A stretch of 64,000 nucleotides of DNA from Pseudoscleropodium purum. Its lineage: Eukaryota > Streptophyta > Bryopsida > Hypnales > Brachytheciaceae. A model generated the notes under the pieces. That model had not been told where the DNA came from. It searched no databases and worked only from the letters and a program-made list of their open reading frames with translations. The first letter of the stretch is position 1. The number at the start of each line of letters is the position of its first letter. The position numbers and the translations under genes are program-made. The DNA lies in contig OZ017799.1 in the NCBI GenBank assembly GCA_963969395.1, positions 5,024,501 to 5,088,500 on the forward strand, read 5' to 3'. Shown here in pieces: positions 48,341 through 60,604 of this stretch.

Positions 48341-48929
48341 AGTTCCCAACCCCTGTCGCCAGGGTGCACTGTGTGATATTACTCCGAAAGTGCATTGATT
48401 ATCGGTTGCATTAATCGCAGCGAATTCGACGTACCCTGATTTTCACACTGCATGAAGAAATCGAGCTCGGTTTCAAGATTGGGTCCTATCCAGCAGTGTG
48501 GGTTTGAAGGCTCGACATTTTCGATCTTTAAAATTGTGTTCGCGTATGCCCCACGGTGGAATAATTTGCAAATTGTGAAATGATGCAAATGCAAGAAACA
48601 TGTAAATTGGACAAGGGATAACAACCCCATGTAAGGTAGCTGAACTCTGTGAAACAATTTTCAGAAAATTTTCAGAGGAAGAAAAATGGAATTGGCATTG
48701 AACTGAAGTTGTATCATATTTTTTGGACTTCCATGGAATTAGTTACAAACTTCGTAAGGTGAAACACAATGGTCACAAAAAGCAATCACCTCCTAACATG
48801 TACTGTACTATACATTATTGGTACATTGAACAAAATAAAATGTACTTTTGTCTCATGATCACTTTTAGAGCATGGGTGCTTTTACAGTAGCCTACCTTAG
48901 TTGAGAAGTATGTTATATACATATCTATA
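48341..48929. other. Right edge of the gene island, then AT-rich DNA
   Basis: Composition stays moderate to about 48660 and then turns AT-rich. A minus-strand frame of 92 codons (48379-48657) has no recognisable domain. No other feature seen. Confidence 0.4.
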
Positions 48930-49276
48930 AAGAATGAGCCTTTAACACAAATTGCAAATAGTCATTTTTTGTTGATTATTTTCCCCATTTAGTGGATAAC
49001 CACCCTTTTTTTTTGCACAAATTCTAAAGACACCTTATTGTCATTATTTATTAATGTTTTTATCAAAATGTCTCTATCTTCAAGTGTTGTATACTACTCA
49101 AATCTTGTGCCATGAATGTGTATCCTTAGAGAATAAAAACCACAACAAAAAAACAAACTATATAAATATTATTACTTTTTGATGCTCTTATATGGTATCT
49201 CAATAGTTCAAATTAGAGTGAGCTGCCCCAAATTGTCATGTTGTCAAAAAACGTTGTTTATAACTTTAGGGGTTAA
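48930..49276 (-). mobile_element. TTAA-TIR element fragment
   Basis: A left terminus in minus orientation (ACTTTAGGGGTTAA at 49263-49276) is preceded by the TGAGCTGCCCCAAATTGTCA block typical of the family. The other end is lost. Confidence 0.6.
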
Positions 49277-50149
49277 TACACCTAATAGCATCCCCTATCC
49301 AATTGCATCTGTAAATAGAGAATCCTACACATATATTTAATATTTTGGCCTTGACATTGTTGAACTAAAAAGAAGTTATGCCTTTGAAAAATGCCAAAAT
49401 AACACCTTTTCTAGTAAAGCAATTGCACTTGAAATGGGCTTATTTGCAAAATATCCCATTTTTTTCCTACTTTGAAGATGAGAGCCTAGGGTTGATTTTG
49501 GATACACATATTTTCAATGATTTGAAACTTTAGAGTTTATTCTTATATTGTCCAAAAAATGTATGGAAAGAAAATCTTGCATTCCCTTTTAATATCGAAG
49601 AACATTCAACAAAAAATTTATATGATTATTAACAAGAACAATGTTCAAATTTGTATTTAGACAATTATAGGTGTTCTAGAACAAGAATGTTCTAGTATTG
49701 TTTGCCTAAGTTCAAATGGCAATGAAATACATAATTTTAGGAATTCTTCAAATCTTCAAATTTGAATAGGAATTCGACTTTAAAAGCTTCATTTAATTAA
49801 GTTGGGCTTAAATTCAAAAATATCATTTTTTGCTAAAATTCAAATCAAGAACAAGGAGGGTTAAATTTCTAAAACTTATTAAATGGCAATTTTTGGTGAT
49901 CTATTTATATAACATCTTCTTCTCTAGAAAGTCAACAATACTACAAGAGATTTTCCAACATCATTGTTTCCAAATTCATTCAAACAACTCCCTAAAGATT
50001 TGAGATGAAAAATATCCTTTGGAGGCCCTTGTAGTGTTGTTGCAAAGTCATCCAAGTACCAATTTTTGGCGTTGAAGGCATTATTGGATGAAAAAAATTA
50101 TCTTGGTGTTAGAATAGAAGTACCCATTACTAACTATGGACCTTCAATC
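49277..50149. other. AT-rich DNA, nothing recognised
   Basis: No supportable gene. Confidence 0.5.
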
Positions 50150-50755
50150 CCTATAATATCAAGGCCATTTTTTCTTCAAAAAATACTCAAACTACCATTT
50201 CTAATGCAAAGAGCAAAAACTTTAAACATTTGTTTATTTTGCTTTTCCAATTGTAGGATTTTGTACTTGACTAATATGAGAATATTTGGAAGAAATTTCA
50301 AAAAATTTGACTCTATCAAATATAAGATATAAGCGTCTAAAGTGGGAAAAAAAATTGCATCTAGTTGATTGCATTATAAAGTTTTGAATCTTCTTGGCTT
50401 AAATTTTTTTTGTACTACATATTTAAAGCTTAAACCTCTCACATCATTTATCCAAATGAAATAAATTCAATATTTCTACATAGAAAAAAAAAATCTATAA
50501 GAAAAAATTTCTTAAAAAATCATTTGTAGTATTTGGGATATTTGGGATACCCACCTTCACTTGTTAATTGGTTTGGATGGCATAACTTTTGCTTTGGGTT
50601 ACAAATGGAAAAAAAAAAATGATATTCCTCCAAAGTTGATCAGTTTTCTTATCTTGGGATTTTTTTGAAAAAATCATGATGAGAATTGAGATAATAGGAA
50701 CTTGTCTAAACCTTTAAGAGTTCTATGAGGGAATTATTGGGACTTTAGGGATTAA
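50150..50755 (+). mobile_element. TTAA-TIR element, subfamily D, 5' truncated
   Basis: Ends GGGACTTTAGGGATTAA. Its interior (TTCCAATTGTAGGAT, GCATAACTTTTGCTTTGGG, ATCAGTTTTCTTATCTT) is collinear with 59698-60604. Confidence 0.6.
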
Positions 50756-52526
50756 GCAATCTTGGAAATTTGTGGATATAGTAAATCTTAATTATTCACA
50801 AGTTACGTTTGGGCTGAGGGATAAAAAGTGAATCCACAAAGTTTAATAATGAATTTACACTCAAAGACACTTATGCATACATTCTTCTAGCATCATTCAA
50901 GTTTTGAACAAGGAATATTTTTTTTAATGATTTAATTACAAAAAGAGTTTACAAAACAAATACTATTTTACATCCATCTAACATCCTCCCAATTAGTCAA
51001 CTTATATTGCCAATGTACAAGCCATGTCATATAATTGCTTATGAAGGCACCATTTTAACACAAGAGTAATTATTACAAAAATATTTACAAAGGTAAGATG
51101 GTATTTGCTACTTACACTTTTATGACAACACTAGTGAAATCATCCCAAACATACTCTTTATTAACTTAATGTGAAACCTACTTTCCTCAACTTCATATGA
51201 AGGGACAATTTTAAAAGATTAGCAATGTATTAGCACACTAAAGGCTCCATTTTACATCTTAAACAGAATTGGAAGCAAAGTCATTTATTTTGTTTCTATT
51301 ATCCCCTTTCTCACTCTTTTTTTGTTTATACCGAATAACCTTTCTTGCTCACACTCTAATTTTCTTTGAAGGTCATTGTTGATGTTAGTAACTTAATTTT
51401 TTTGCACAACCATAGCATAATGATTGAGTGAGAAAACCATTGCAAGTTTAAATGGTTTGACTATACTACTGATAAAAAAAATAATAATTAGAGGAAGATT
51501 ATAAAAATTACAATGCTTAAATCTTGTCCTATTGACAATAAAACATTAAAACTTGAAATTATTTTCTATTGTACACATTCAATTTCTTTTGTATATTATT
51601 CAATTATAACCTTAAGCATTGAATCATTGGGCCTTTTGATAAAGTCTTTGAATTATAGAGTGGAAAGCCCTTTTAAGGTGAGATGGCATCTCTTCTAGTG
51701 CAAAATACCATAATTTTAAATTATAGTGTCTTGCTTTATAATCATACCTTAGGCTATTCCACTCAACCATTCTACTATACCAAAACCTCATTGTTCTATA
51801 GTAAGAAAAACATTAGTATTTTTATGTAATAATGTTTTTGTACAATGGAAAAAGTAAGGCTTTTATACAATAAATTATGCCAAGTGCAAGTCAAGTCACT
51901 CTTTTAAATAAATAAAAATATGGTTTGTGGTCTTGAAATTATGTGAGCATTCAACTAGTGAGCTTTCATTTCAATTTATTTGAATCTCTTGTTTGAGCCA
52001 AGGTAGAAAAGTCAAGGGCCAAATGTTATTATAGAATATATGGTGGAGTGTCTCAAATTCCTAAATCATCATTGTTGACCTTGGCTTTTATTTCATAGTG
52101 GAAGTGACCTCATTCACCTTCACTCACCTTCTGAAAGAGGTAGGAAGATTGTAATAGTAAGATATATATTAGATTTTCTCCCATTCACTGTGTAAATGAC
52201 CCTTTAATCTTATAGATTGTAATGGACTTGGGAGTCCAAAATGCAACTACTCCATTATTTAGAGTTTTGACTATCAAAAAAATCTTGAATAATGAAAGGG
52301 AGAATTGATGGATAGTGCAAAATGAGTTTTTTCCCCAAAATTTTATGTTCATAAATCAAAACTTTGGACAACTTTGAGCAATTTTCTAATTTTTTATTTA
52401 TTTAAAGCAAAAATTAATAAAAACCCAATTAGTAATAGAGAACTATAAGTACTAGTTGGGTTTTTTTAAACATCACAACCAAACCTTTGGGCCAAATTTT
52501 CAATGTATTTTAAAAAATTGTGATGT
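50756..52526. other. AT-rich DNA, nothing recognised
   Basis: No supportable gene. Confidence 0.5.
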
Positions 52527-53339
52527 TTAACCTTTAAAAGAGCCAACAACTAATACCTAGATTAAAAAATGTTATTTCCATCAATCACTTTATCCATTAC
52601 CTAGATTAGAAATGACAAATTTTTTTTAGGCCATGAGAAAAACCAAGTAGCTGCCATTCATAAGGTCATATTTGTCTGAAAAAATGTCCAAAATGGTGGA
52701 TACTCTTTGGATGCATTCTTCAAAGAAAATTGGCTACATGCTTAAAAAAGTTTAGATCATTTGTAATTGTACAACATATAGGCAAAAAATAGTATATAAA
52801 AGAAGTAGATAATGATTGAAAACACTAAATTGTTAAGAATTTAATCATGGAATTGAAAAATGACAATTCCAATGGTGGTAATGTTGTAATGAACAAATTA
52901 CATCCAATTTAAAAAAAAAATTCTCCAAAATCTTTAAAATTGAGTTAAATAAAGGACTTCAAAATTTATTTTAGTAGAGATTTTGTAACTACCCGCAAAC
53001 TAAACTCCTCAAAACATTTGTTTCATTAATCAAAATGAAATAATGCAAATCTTAATGCAAAAATATAAATCTAAAAAACCAATTTCAAATTTTTATTTCT
53101 TAAAAAAATGATTTTTAAGAATTTTGTTGAATTGCCCACAGTCCACTGAAAATGACATATCATACAATAATTTTTGAACTGTGTAGTTAAAAGTTATGAA
53201 AATTGTTGTGCCTTAAAGTTACTCCTTGGACACATGTCGTGTGAAAATTCCAAAGAAAAAAAATGAAAATTTTGTTTGTAGTGAATTGCCTCAAAATGCT
53301 ATGATCTCAAAAAAGTATGTTCAAAGCTTTAGGGGTTAA
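52527..53339 (-). mobile_element. TTAA-TIR element, subfamily A, copy 5, 813 bp
   Basis: TTAACCTTTAAAAGAGCC at 52527 and GCTTTAGGGGTTAA ending at 53339, minus orientation. The interior carries the GTGTCCAAGGAGTAAC-type 5' module and the GTAGCTGCC site. Confidence 0.82.
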
Positions 53340-53349
53340 TACCTGCAAT

Positions 53350-53387
53350 TCTCACAAGGCTAACCTTATGAGGTCAACCTTGTGAGA
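53350..53387. repeat. Two-tier hairpin
   Basis: TCTCACAAGG and CCTTGTGAGA pair perfectly (10 bp) around an inner ACCT-TATG-AGGT stem, separated by a 3x3 internal loop. It begins ten bases after the end of the neighbouring transposon. Function unknown. Confidence 0.7.
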
Positions 53388-54340
53388 TCTCACAATAGTA
53401 ATCACATGGATGTGAGGACCCTAAAAATGTATTGCACATTGATGGACAGAGCTTTACAATTTGGAAATCCTAACCTTCATTTGGATGAACTTGGCAAAAT
53501 GTAGTAGAAAAAGAGTTCCAAATTTCCAATACTCTTGCCATGAAGGCCTTTTTCAAGGTTGCTTATTGGGCTATTGATCACCAAAAACAAATACACTGCT
53601 CCCCATGCTCTCAATAGGAGCCTTAAAAAATAAAGACTAACCCAATATTGTTAATCACCCAATTCTGACATCTACTCTACCCTCCTATTTCTGTCAGTCA
53701 CCTTATCCATTACCACAATTTTAGCAACTCTCTTAGCATCACGAAAATGTAATTGGAGTGGGGACATGTCAACATGTGGTTTAACATGGGTGGCTACCCA
53801 CGCTTCACTAGTTTTGCCCCCAAAACTTTGAAAAATCACAGAATATTCATTTCTCATCAGAATGTCTTGATTCTACTTGCAAATGGCTTCTCTTCTCTCT
53901 CAAACTTCTCAATCCATGAAAAAAAATAATACACGAGTTGACAAATAGCTTCCCCAAGGTACCTTAATTCGAATTTCTCCCTCGAGTGCTTACGCCCCTG
54001 AGGGGTCTTGAATCAAATGAGCATTGCAATTTGATTTGGTGTGTGCAGCCTACCCTGTCTTGGTGGTACAGCCTGGATCTACGCCCTGGCTCACTTGGAA
54101 AGTCCTTTCCCATTTATTACACGTACCAGTGCTGTACATTCTACTTCAAGTTTTTCTGTCTGTAAGTTACGGTACTTACGGTACTTCCATCATCAGGCAG
54201 ATACTGACAAAACTAACTTAATCCCAGACAGACTGATTCAGTTGACACTTTGGGGTTGGTAAAGTAACTATTACAGAATTAAGTTACTGTAGGGGACTCC
54301 CCCTAGGGCTGCTATGGTGAGGTTCTAAAGCCGTCAGGGA
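53388..54340. other. Moderate-composition DNA, no gene assigned
   Basis: About 53.95-54.33 kb is less AT-rich, with a doubled TTACGGTAC and a CCCCTGAGGGG palindrome near 53995. Short frames show no domain. Confidence 0.4.
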
Positions 54341-54410
54341 TTTTTATTTCAATTTTTATTTTTATTATTTTTTCACACAGATGAAACGGAATTTCATTGC
54401 AAGTATAAAT
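54341..54410 (-). mobile_element. LINE-like 3' end
   Basis: On the minus strand it reads CTTGCAATGAAATTCCG, then TTTCATCTGTGTG, then an A-rich tail. This is the same 3' logic as the segment at 19695-19790. It directly abuts the MITE at 54418. Confidence 0.45.
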
Positions 54411-54417
54411 AAAAGGA

Positions 54418-54634
54418 GGATTGATCCCTCTTTTGCCCCGTATTTTACCCTTGTAGAAAATACAGGAATTTCTCAATTGCCACATATGATAAAATTTGCA
54501 AATTCTGAATTTATATTTGCTATGAGAGACTCCAAATTAGCTAGGGGATGTGATGATATACAAAATTTAAGGGGCACAAAATAGGGAGCAATTTTGACAT
54601 TTACCCTCCGACGGGGCAATAGAGGTGTCAATCC
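54418..54634. mobile_element. 217-bp MITE, copy 2
   Basis: Inverted ends GGATTGATCCCTCTTTTGCC and GGCAATAGAGGTGTCAATCC, extendable outward to AAGGA/TCCTT. Collinear with 39677-39894. Non-coding; the 67-codon frame across it is incidental. Confidence 0.85.
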
Positions 54635-55517
54635 TCCTTGACCAACCACAAGTGGCTTGGCAAGGACACTGCTAGGGATTTATATTCAATAAAATGGACC
54701 TTTTCTAGTGGACATATTCACTAGGCCCTAGAATGTGCCTCCTCTTTACATGCTAAAATATCTTTATTATCATAATATTTCATGATATTATAGGGAGCTT
54801 TCGCATACAATAAAGAGTGAATTTTTGTAAGCCAATAACCTTTGTAAAGGTGATATTATTCCTTTGGTCTTGGCCTAGATGCATTGAAGGTCTACAAAAT
54901 AAGTGAAAAAGAAAAAGCAACTTTCATTGCATTTGGAATCCAAATGTTGTTTTGGTGAAGATGACTTTAGTTCAAGATTGTTGCAAAATTGTAGCCCATT
55001 AAAAAAAATCTTCAAATGTTGTTAATATTGTAGCCCCTCTTTAAAGCAATAACCTCTTTAATGTAATATTCTCTTCTAGTCCCAATGCTATTATCTTATG
55101 GAAGTTCTATTGTATTAAATAAATTGATGATTTTTTCTTTAATCCCTAAAAGAGACATGGAGCATTGACTAGGTGGATTATGAATGTTTTCAAAGGTGTA
55201 TTGCGGGAAACTATGGAAAACAAATGAAATTCATCTAAATATGTTGAAAAAGTTGTTATTGACTATTCTCCAACAACAACATGATGAGCTTGGTTACTTT
55301 GTGCTTCATGGTTACTATGCAAGATTTTAATGTGAATGAATTTTATGTAGTGATGGGAAGAAAAAGGAAAACGTGCAAAAAATAAAGATTTTTAAGATTC
55401 TTCTCATCACCTAAATTGTTTTGCAAGAAAAACTTCAAATCTAAACAAGCCTTGTCTTTAGGGTTAAAATATTCAAAAATAGAATTTCATATAGTACACA
55501 CACAATGTAAAATATCA
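54635..55517. other. AT-rich DNA, nothing recognised
   Basis: No supportable feature. Confidence 0.5.
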
Positions 55518-56480
55518 TTAATCCCTAAATAACCAAGCTACGATTTTGGCTACATAAAAATTTTGGGCATGTGCATGTGACTAGAGATTTTCATATTTTT
55601 GACCAAATTTTAATAGAAGGTGAAGATGAGGAATATCTTTCATATGCACTAAATTTTATGACATTTGGAATAGGAATCAAAAGTTATAGCCTAATATGTT
55701 TTTGTTTTTGTTTTTTCGTAAATAGGTAGTTTGGGTAGATTGGAAAAAATCACTTTTTTCATAAACAAAAATTTGAAATTGGTTTTTTAGGGTATTATAT
55801 ATATATATATATGTTTGTGTGTGTGTGTGTGTGTATGAAAAGCTGTAAATCATTCCATTTCAATCAATGAGTCAAAAGTAATGAGAATTTTTTGTTTGCA
55901 GGCAATTTGGGATTTTCTTCTCTAATATGAACTTTGAAGTCCTTTATCTTACTCATTTTTCAATGTATTTGAAAAAAATATCATAAAATGTAGATTTTTT
56001 ATTACAATATTCCAACCATTGAGATTTGCATATTTTTCAATTTCATAATTTAATTTTTAACAATTTAGTACTTAGATCATTCTCTACTATTGTTTACTTA
56101 CTATTCTTTTCCTATATATTGTACAATTCTAAATGATTTTCAAATTTTCAAATATGTGGCCAACTTTTATAAGGAAAAAGAATCCAAAGAAGTACTACCA
56201 TTTTGGACACTTTTTTAAAATAAAAAAGTGAGCTTGTGAAGTATAGTTGCCTTGTTTTTTGCGAGGCTAAAAAAATATTTGCAACAAATTTGAATGCTTT
56301 TGTCTTGCAATCCATGCAATGGAAATTTTTGAAATTTTTACCACGTGTTCTAAAGTTAGCTTACTACAAGATCCTACAATTAGATGTATTACAAAAATTC
56401 AAAAATTTGTTACTTGTATTAAAAATGGAAGTTTTTTTGTGTTTACAATGAAAATATAGTCATAGAACTTTAGGGGTTAA
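55518..56480 (+). mobile_element. TTAA-TIR element, subfamily A, copy 6, 963 bp
   Basis: TTAATCCCTAAATAACC at the left and ACTTTAGGGGTTAA at the right. The 5' module is of the AATATCTTTCATATGC type, as in 34472-35404. A TA/TG microsatellite (about 55794-55834) sits where other copies read TTATATATAC. Confidence 0.87.
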
Positions 56481-59400
56481 TTCATGACAAGCCAAAAAAT
56501 AGAGTTTTTAAATTCTTTGCAGCTAATCATTTGGGATGATCATTGTAATTTTAAGTTCTCATCTAAATTATTTTTCTTTTAATTGTAATAGTTAGCCTAT
56601 GTTGAGTTCTATAAAAATCTTGTTATTTGTAGTTGATGGACTTTGCAAGAAACACTTATTGTTTTGGTCTCAAAATGGCCTAGTTCAATGATTACAATGA
56701 CTTTTGGAATAAAGTTCTTAAAAATGAAATAAAATATGGACAATTTGTAAAGCATTTAAAATAGTATGTGCATAAAACATATGGCCTTGGAAAGGTATTC
56801 CTAAACATTATGCACAAAAAAGAGCAATAGAAAATGCCAAGAAAATTGACACTTTGATGTTTGATTTTTTAGAAAATAGTAAAATTAAAAAGAAAAAATC
56901 ATAACTTGAAGGTGCTATCTTTCTCAACCACTTTTCTTAGAGGAAAATGTAAATTAAAAAACAAAAAAACAAATGATTAGTCCAATTGTGAGTGTTTATT
57001 TATCCACCCTTGGTAAATAGACAAGCACAACTAGGTTCTAGCTTCTATGTGAATTCCTATCCTAAAGGATCCTTAGGTGTTGTCCATGTTGCCTTCAAGA
57101 AATGTATGTTTTCTATTGCTTAAATGTCCTAAACTTGTCAAATAAACCAAAAAGTTCTACCCTAATTGTAAAAAATAAATCTAATGGTTGAACAACTATG
57201 GCCCTTGTGGTTGCCTAAGGAAAATGATTTCAACCTAAATTTAACCAAATAAAATTTAAAAAAAAACACTTTTTCAAAAAACATAAAAATAGAATGATTA
57301 GATCTTAGTAGTAAAAGATATAGGTAGATGAAGTTTTGATTGCTTATTTAGTATTGGTTATTTAAACTTTATCTATGATTTTCTCCTAATCTACAGTTGA
57401 AAATCTACTTTTACTTTCAGTTATGATCTCTAATAATTTCTACTTTCCAATTTTTATATTCTTGTTCTTTATGAATGAAATTTTCTAAGTTTCATCCATT
57501 CTAACTTCTAAACTTCATCCACATCTAACTTACTTGTTTTAACTTTGATTTTGACCTACTTTATGTTTTTTGAAACCTCTAGACTTCTACTATAATTTTA
57601 TAATATCAAATTTGATTTGGCTCTTTGTCTAAATAGTCCAACTTGCTTCTAGGCCTTGGCCCTAATTAAAACTCACTAATTAAAGAGAAATGGGGGTTTA
57701 GGATTATACCTTGGATTGCACTTCACCGTATTGGTATTGCAAGGCCTCTTCAAAGTTCTCCACTTGGTCCTTTATCCTTCTCTTCAATTTTCTTTGTGTT
57801 TTTTCTCATTTCTAATTTAAAGTAAGTTGTTTGTTACACCTATTTAAAAAAATATATCTTTTTAATTTATACTATTTCTTTCTAAGCCTTTTTTTCCACT
57901 CACTTCTTTTCCTTCTAATATTATTCTATTCTATCTTGAGTTTTTTTATTAGTTGACTTATATATACAATAGAATCTTTTGCCACCTTTTTCTAAAAGAT
58001 AGTTGACATTTTTGGTGTTTATTTTCCTATCAACTATTAAATATCCCTCTTCCTGATGATTGTCAAAATTTTCTTGGATGTTCTTTCTAATTACCCTTCT
58101 TAAACCATCATTCTTTCCAAATCTTGCTTCATTCTTCTTGGTTTCTAAAGCTTGAGAGTTTCAAGTTGCAACACAATGGAGAAAATTGTCTTCTATTTGA
58201 GCTTTGTGGAGATTTTTGGGACTTATACTTTAACTTCTACTTCTCCTATTCTATCTTCTCCTTCTTCAATGTTTATTTTGTGCTATTTCTACACCTAAAT
58301 AGGCCCAAAAGACTATTTGTCATGAAAATTATGCTAATTAAGAGAGACTCCTGTTGTAATTGGGAGACCCTACGGGAGCCTTCCAAGCTTATTAGCTATG
58401 GTAGGGAGCTATTGGCTTCTATGGATATAGGTGGGCTCTTTCTTGGGCCAAGGAAGGGTCCCCAACTTTAGGAAAAGTAGGCCAAAATTTAAGAAAAAAA
58501 GGATATTTGGCAAATGAAACCAAAATAAAATTGATCAAATAAATTTGACAACTTTTGTCTAAAATTTGGATATTTTGGCAACAAACTTGGCTTTTGGGTT
58601 GGTGATTTTTACTAGCACACCTATAATCAAAGCTCCTTTGGAATTTGGGCTAATTTCTAATTTCTAAAATTGGTCAAAACATCTATAGTCAAAGCTTTGT
58701 TGTGGTGGACAACCAAGGAAAACTTGTAGAATACTTTGGACAAAAGTTAGTACAAAGTCACATAATGGTACAACACCATTGTACAAAGGACTAGTACAAA
58801 AAAACTTAAACACACAACACAAGTTAGTAGATACTTGGTTAGTGCAAAATTCAATAAAATTTGACACTAAAGGCCCTCCTAAGTAGCAACGCCAAGGTCT
58901 AGAGGGTGGGTCACTTTATGATTGGTACACTAAAACACATGTATAAATTTCAATGATACTTCAACAAAATTTGCACAAATAATTAAACAATTTAGTACAA
59001 ATAAAAGACAATCCAGAAGGAGTTAGTGAGATTTGAAGGGACCCCTAAATCCTTCAAAGCTTGTGGAAATAACAACAATTAGAGCTTGAAATGCTCTCAA
59101 AACACACATTTTGCAACTTTGGTTCAAAAAATCTAACTAAATAGACCAATGTGTCAACATGCCAAAAATGGCTACGAGGGGTGTTTTGAGAGGAGAATGA
59201 GTGCTTTTTAAATGTTTCCATAGGCATTGAATTCTTTTAATTTTCTATGTGGTAATCTTATCATTTAAGATTTTCATTCTAATCTTCCATTTTTTACTTT
59301 CTACATTGAACCCAAACTCTAACTTTTGAAGAAAGATTTCAAATCAAATAGATTGCGCCATTGGCTTTAGAAGGTCATTTTTAGAGTAGTAAGAGCCTTC

Positions 59401-59697
59401 ACCCCTTTTTCTATTGCCAAAAACCCATTGAAACCTAGTGCCAACTTAAAACTAGAAAGTGTTTTAAATCCAACTTTTGGAGTTTGGCTTTTCTATGAAA
59501 AACAACTAATTTAGGCTCTTTAATAGGTATGAAGAAGTAAGATAAGACCTAATTTGTGCCTTATTCCAATTTTTTGTATGCTCCTAGAATGTCGGTCAAT
59601 TTGGTTGTAATTTTTAAAATTGCCAATAATTGGAGAATCTTTCCAATTGAGGTACTTTTGGCTTTTGAAATGTCTTAAAACTTTTTGGAGCGTGTGA
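56481..59697. other. AT-rich DNA, no gene assigned
   Basis: The 115-codon frame at 58124-58471 includes a Phe-rich run and no domain. 58330-58480 is slightly GC-richer. Long CT-rich runs occur at 57340-57640. Confidence 0.45.
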
Positions 59698-60604
59698 TTA
59701 ACCCCTAAAGGACTAACGTCTTTTTTTTGCCAAAAAACACCCCAAATTGCCATTTTTGTAGCAAAAGGTAAAAAAACTAAAAATTATTTTTCTCACATCT
59801 AACCATAGGATCTTACATGTAAATAGTATGAAAATGTGCAGAAAAATTTCAGAATATTTGACTGCATAGATTGCAAGATATTTGCGTTTAAAGTAGGAAA
59901 AACAAGTTTTTCATCACATTGCGGGACTAGCTTTTTAGACTTTGAACATTTTTAACTTAAATTTTTTGAACTATAGAGTTTTGAGCTTTGAATCTTTATA
60001 GTATAGAATTGAGTTGAGATTCTAGAAAAAAAGATAATTCAAAAAAACTTAATTTTTATTCTTTAAAAAATTGTTAAGTAGAAGTAGGTATGAGATAGAA
60101 GGAAAATCTAAATTATTAATATCTCTAAAATGGAATTGAAATGCACTAATCCAAATGGTGAGATTGTTCTAGTAAGAAAGATAAACCATATAAAACTTTT
60201 TTTTTCGAAAATTTATGAAAATTGCATTCAAAAATGAATCCTACAAGTTATTTTTGAAGAAGATGCTCTAATTGCTTGAAAAACAAGATTGTTCATAACT
60301 TTCTCATAAAGAATCCAAATGTAATGAATCAAAGCTTTCCATGCACACAAAATATAATCTATAAGGAAAAAGAAATTTTAATTGAATTTTTTTTTGCTGC
60401 CCCCCATCCCCTATTTCGAGCTTATTTGGGCATAACTTTTGTTCTTGGGCACCAATTGGGAATAAAAATTATATTCCCATGAAGCTAATCAATTTTCCTA
60501 TCTTCAAAAAGAATTTTTAAAAATCAGGAAATAATTTCAGCTTGTAGGTACCTACCCGAAATCCCATTTGTCCCTCGAAGGGACAATAGTCTTTTAGGGG
60601 TTAA
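59698..60604 (+). mobile_element. TTAA-TIR element, subfamily D, 907 bp
   Basis: TTAACCCCTAAAGGACTAA at the left; GGACAATAGTCTTTTAGGGG plus TTAA at the right. The termini match over about 25 bp in inverted orientation. The interior differs from subfamily A but shares ACCATAGGATCTTACA and GCATAACTTTTG blocks with 50150-50755. No transposase. Confidence 0.87.

Noticed and set aside
58124..58471. A 115-codon frame with a Phe-rich segment
   Set aside because: The hydrophobic run comes from T-rich DNA; nothing else suggests a membrane protein gene.
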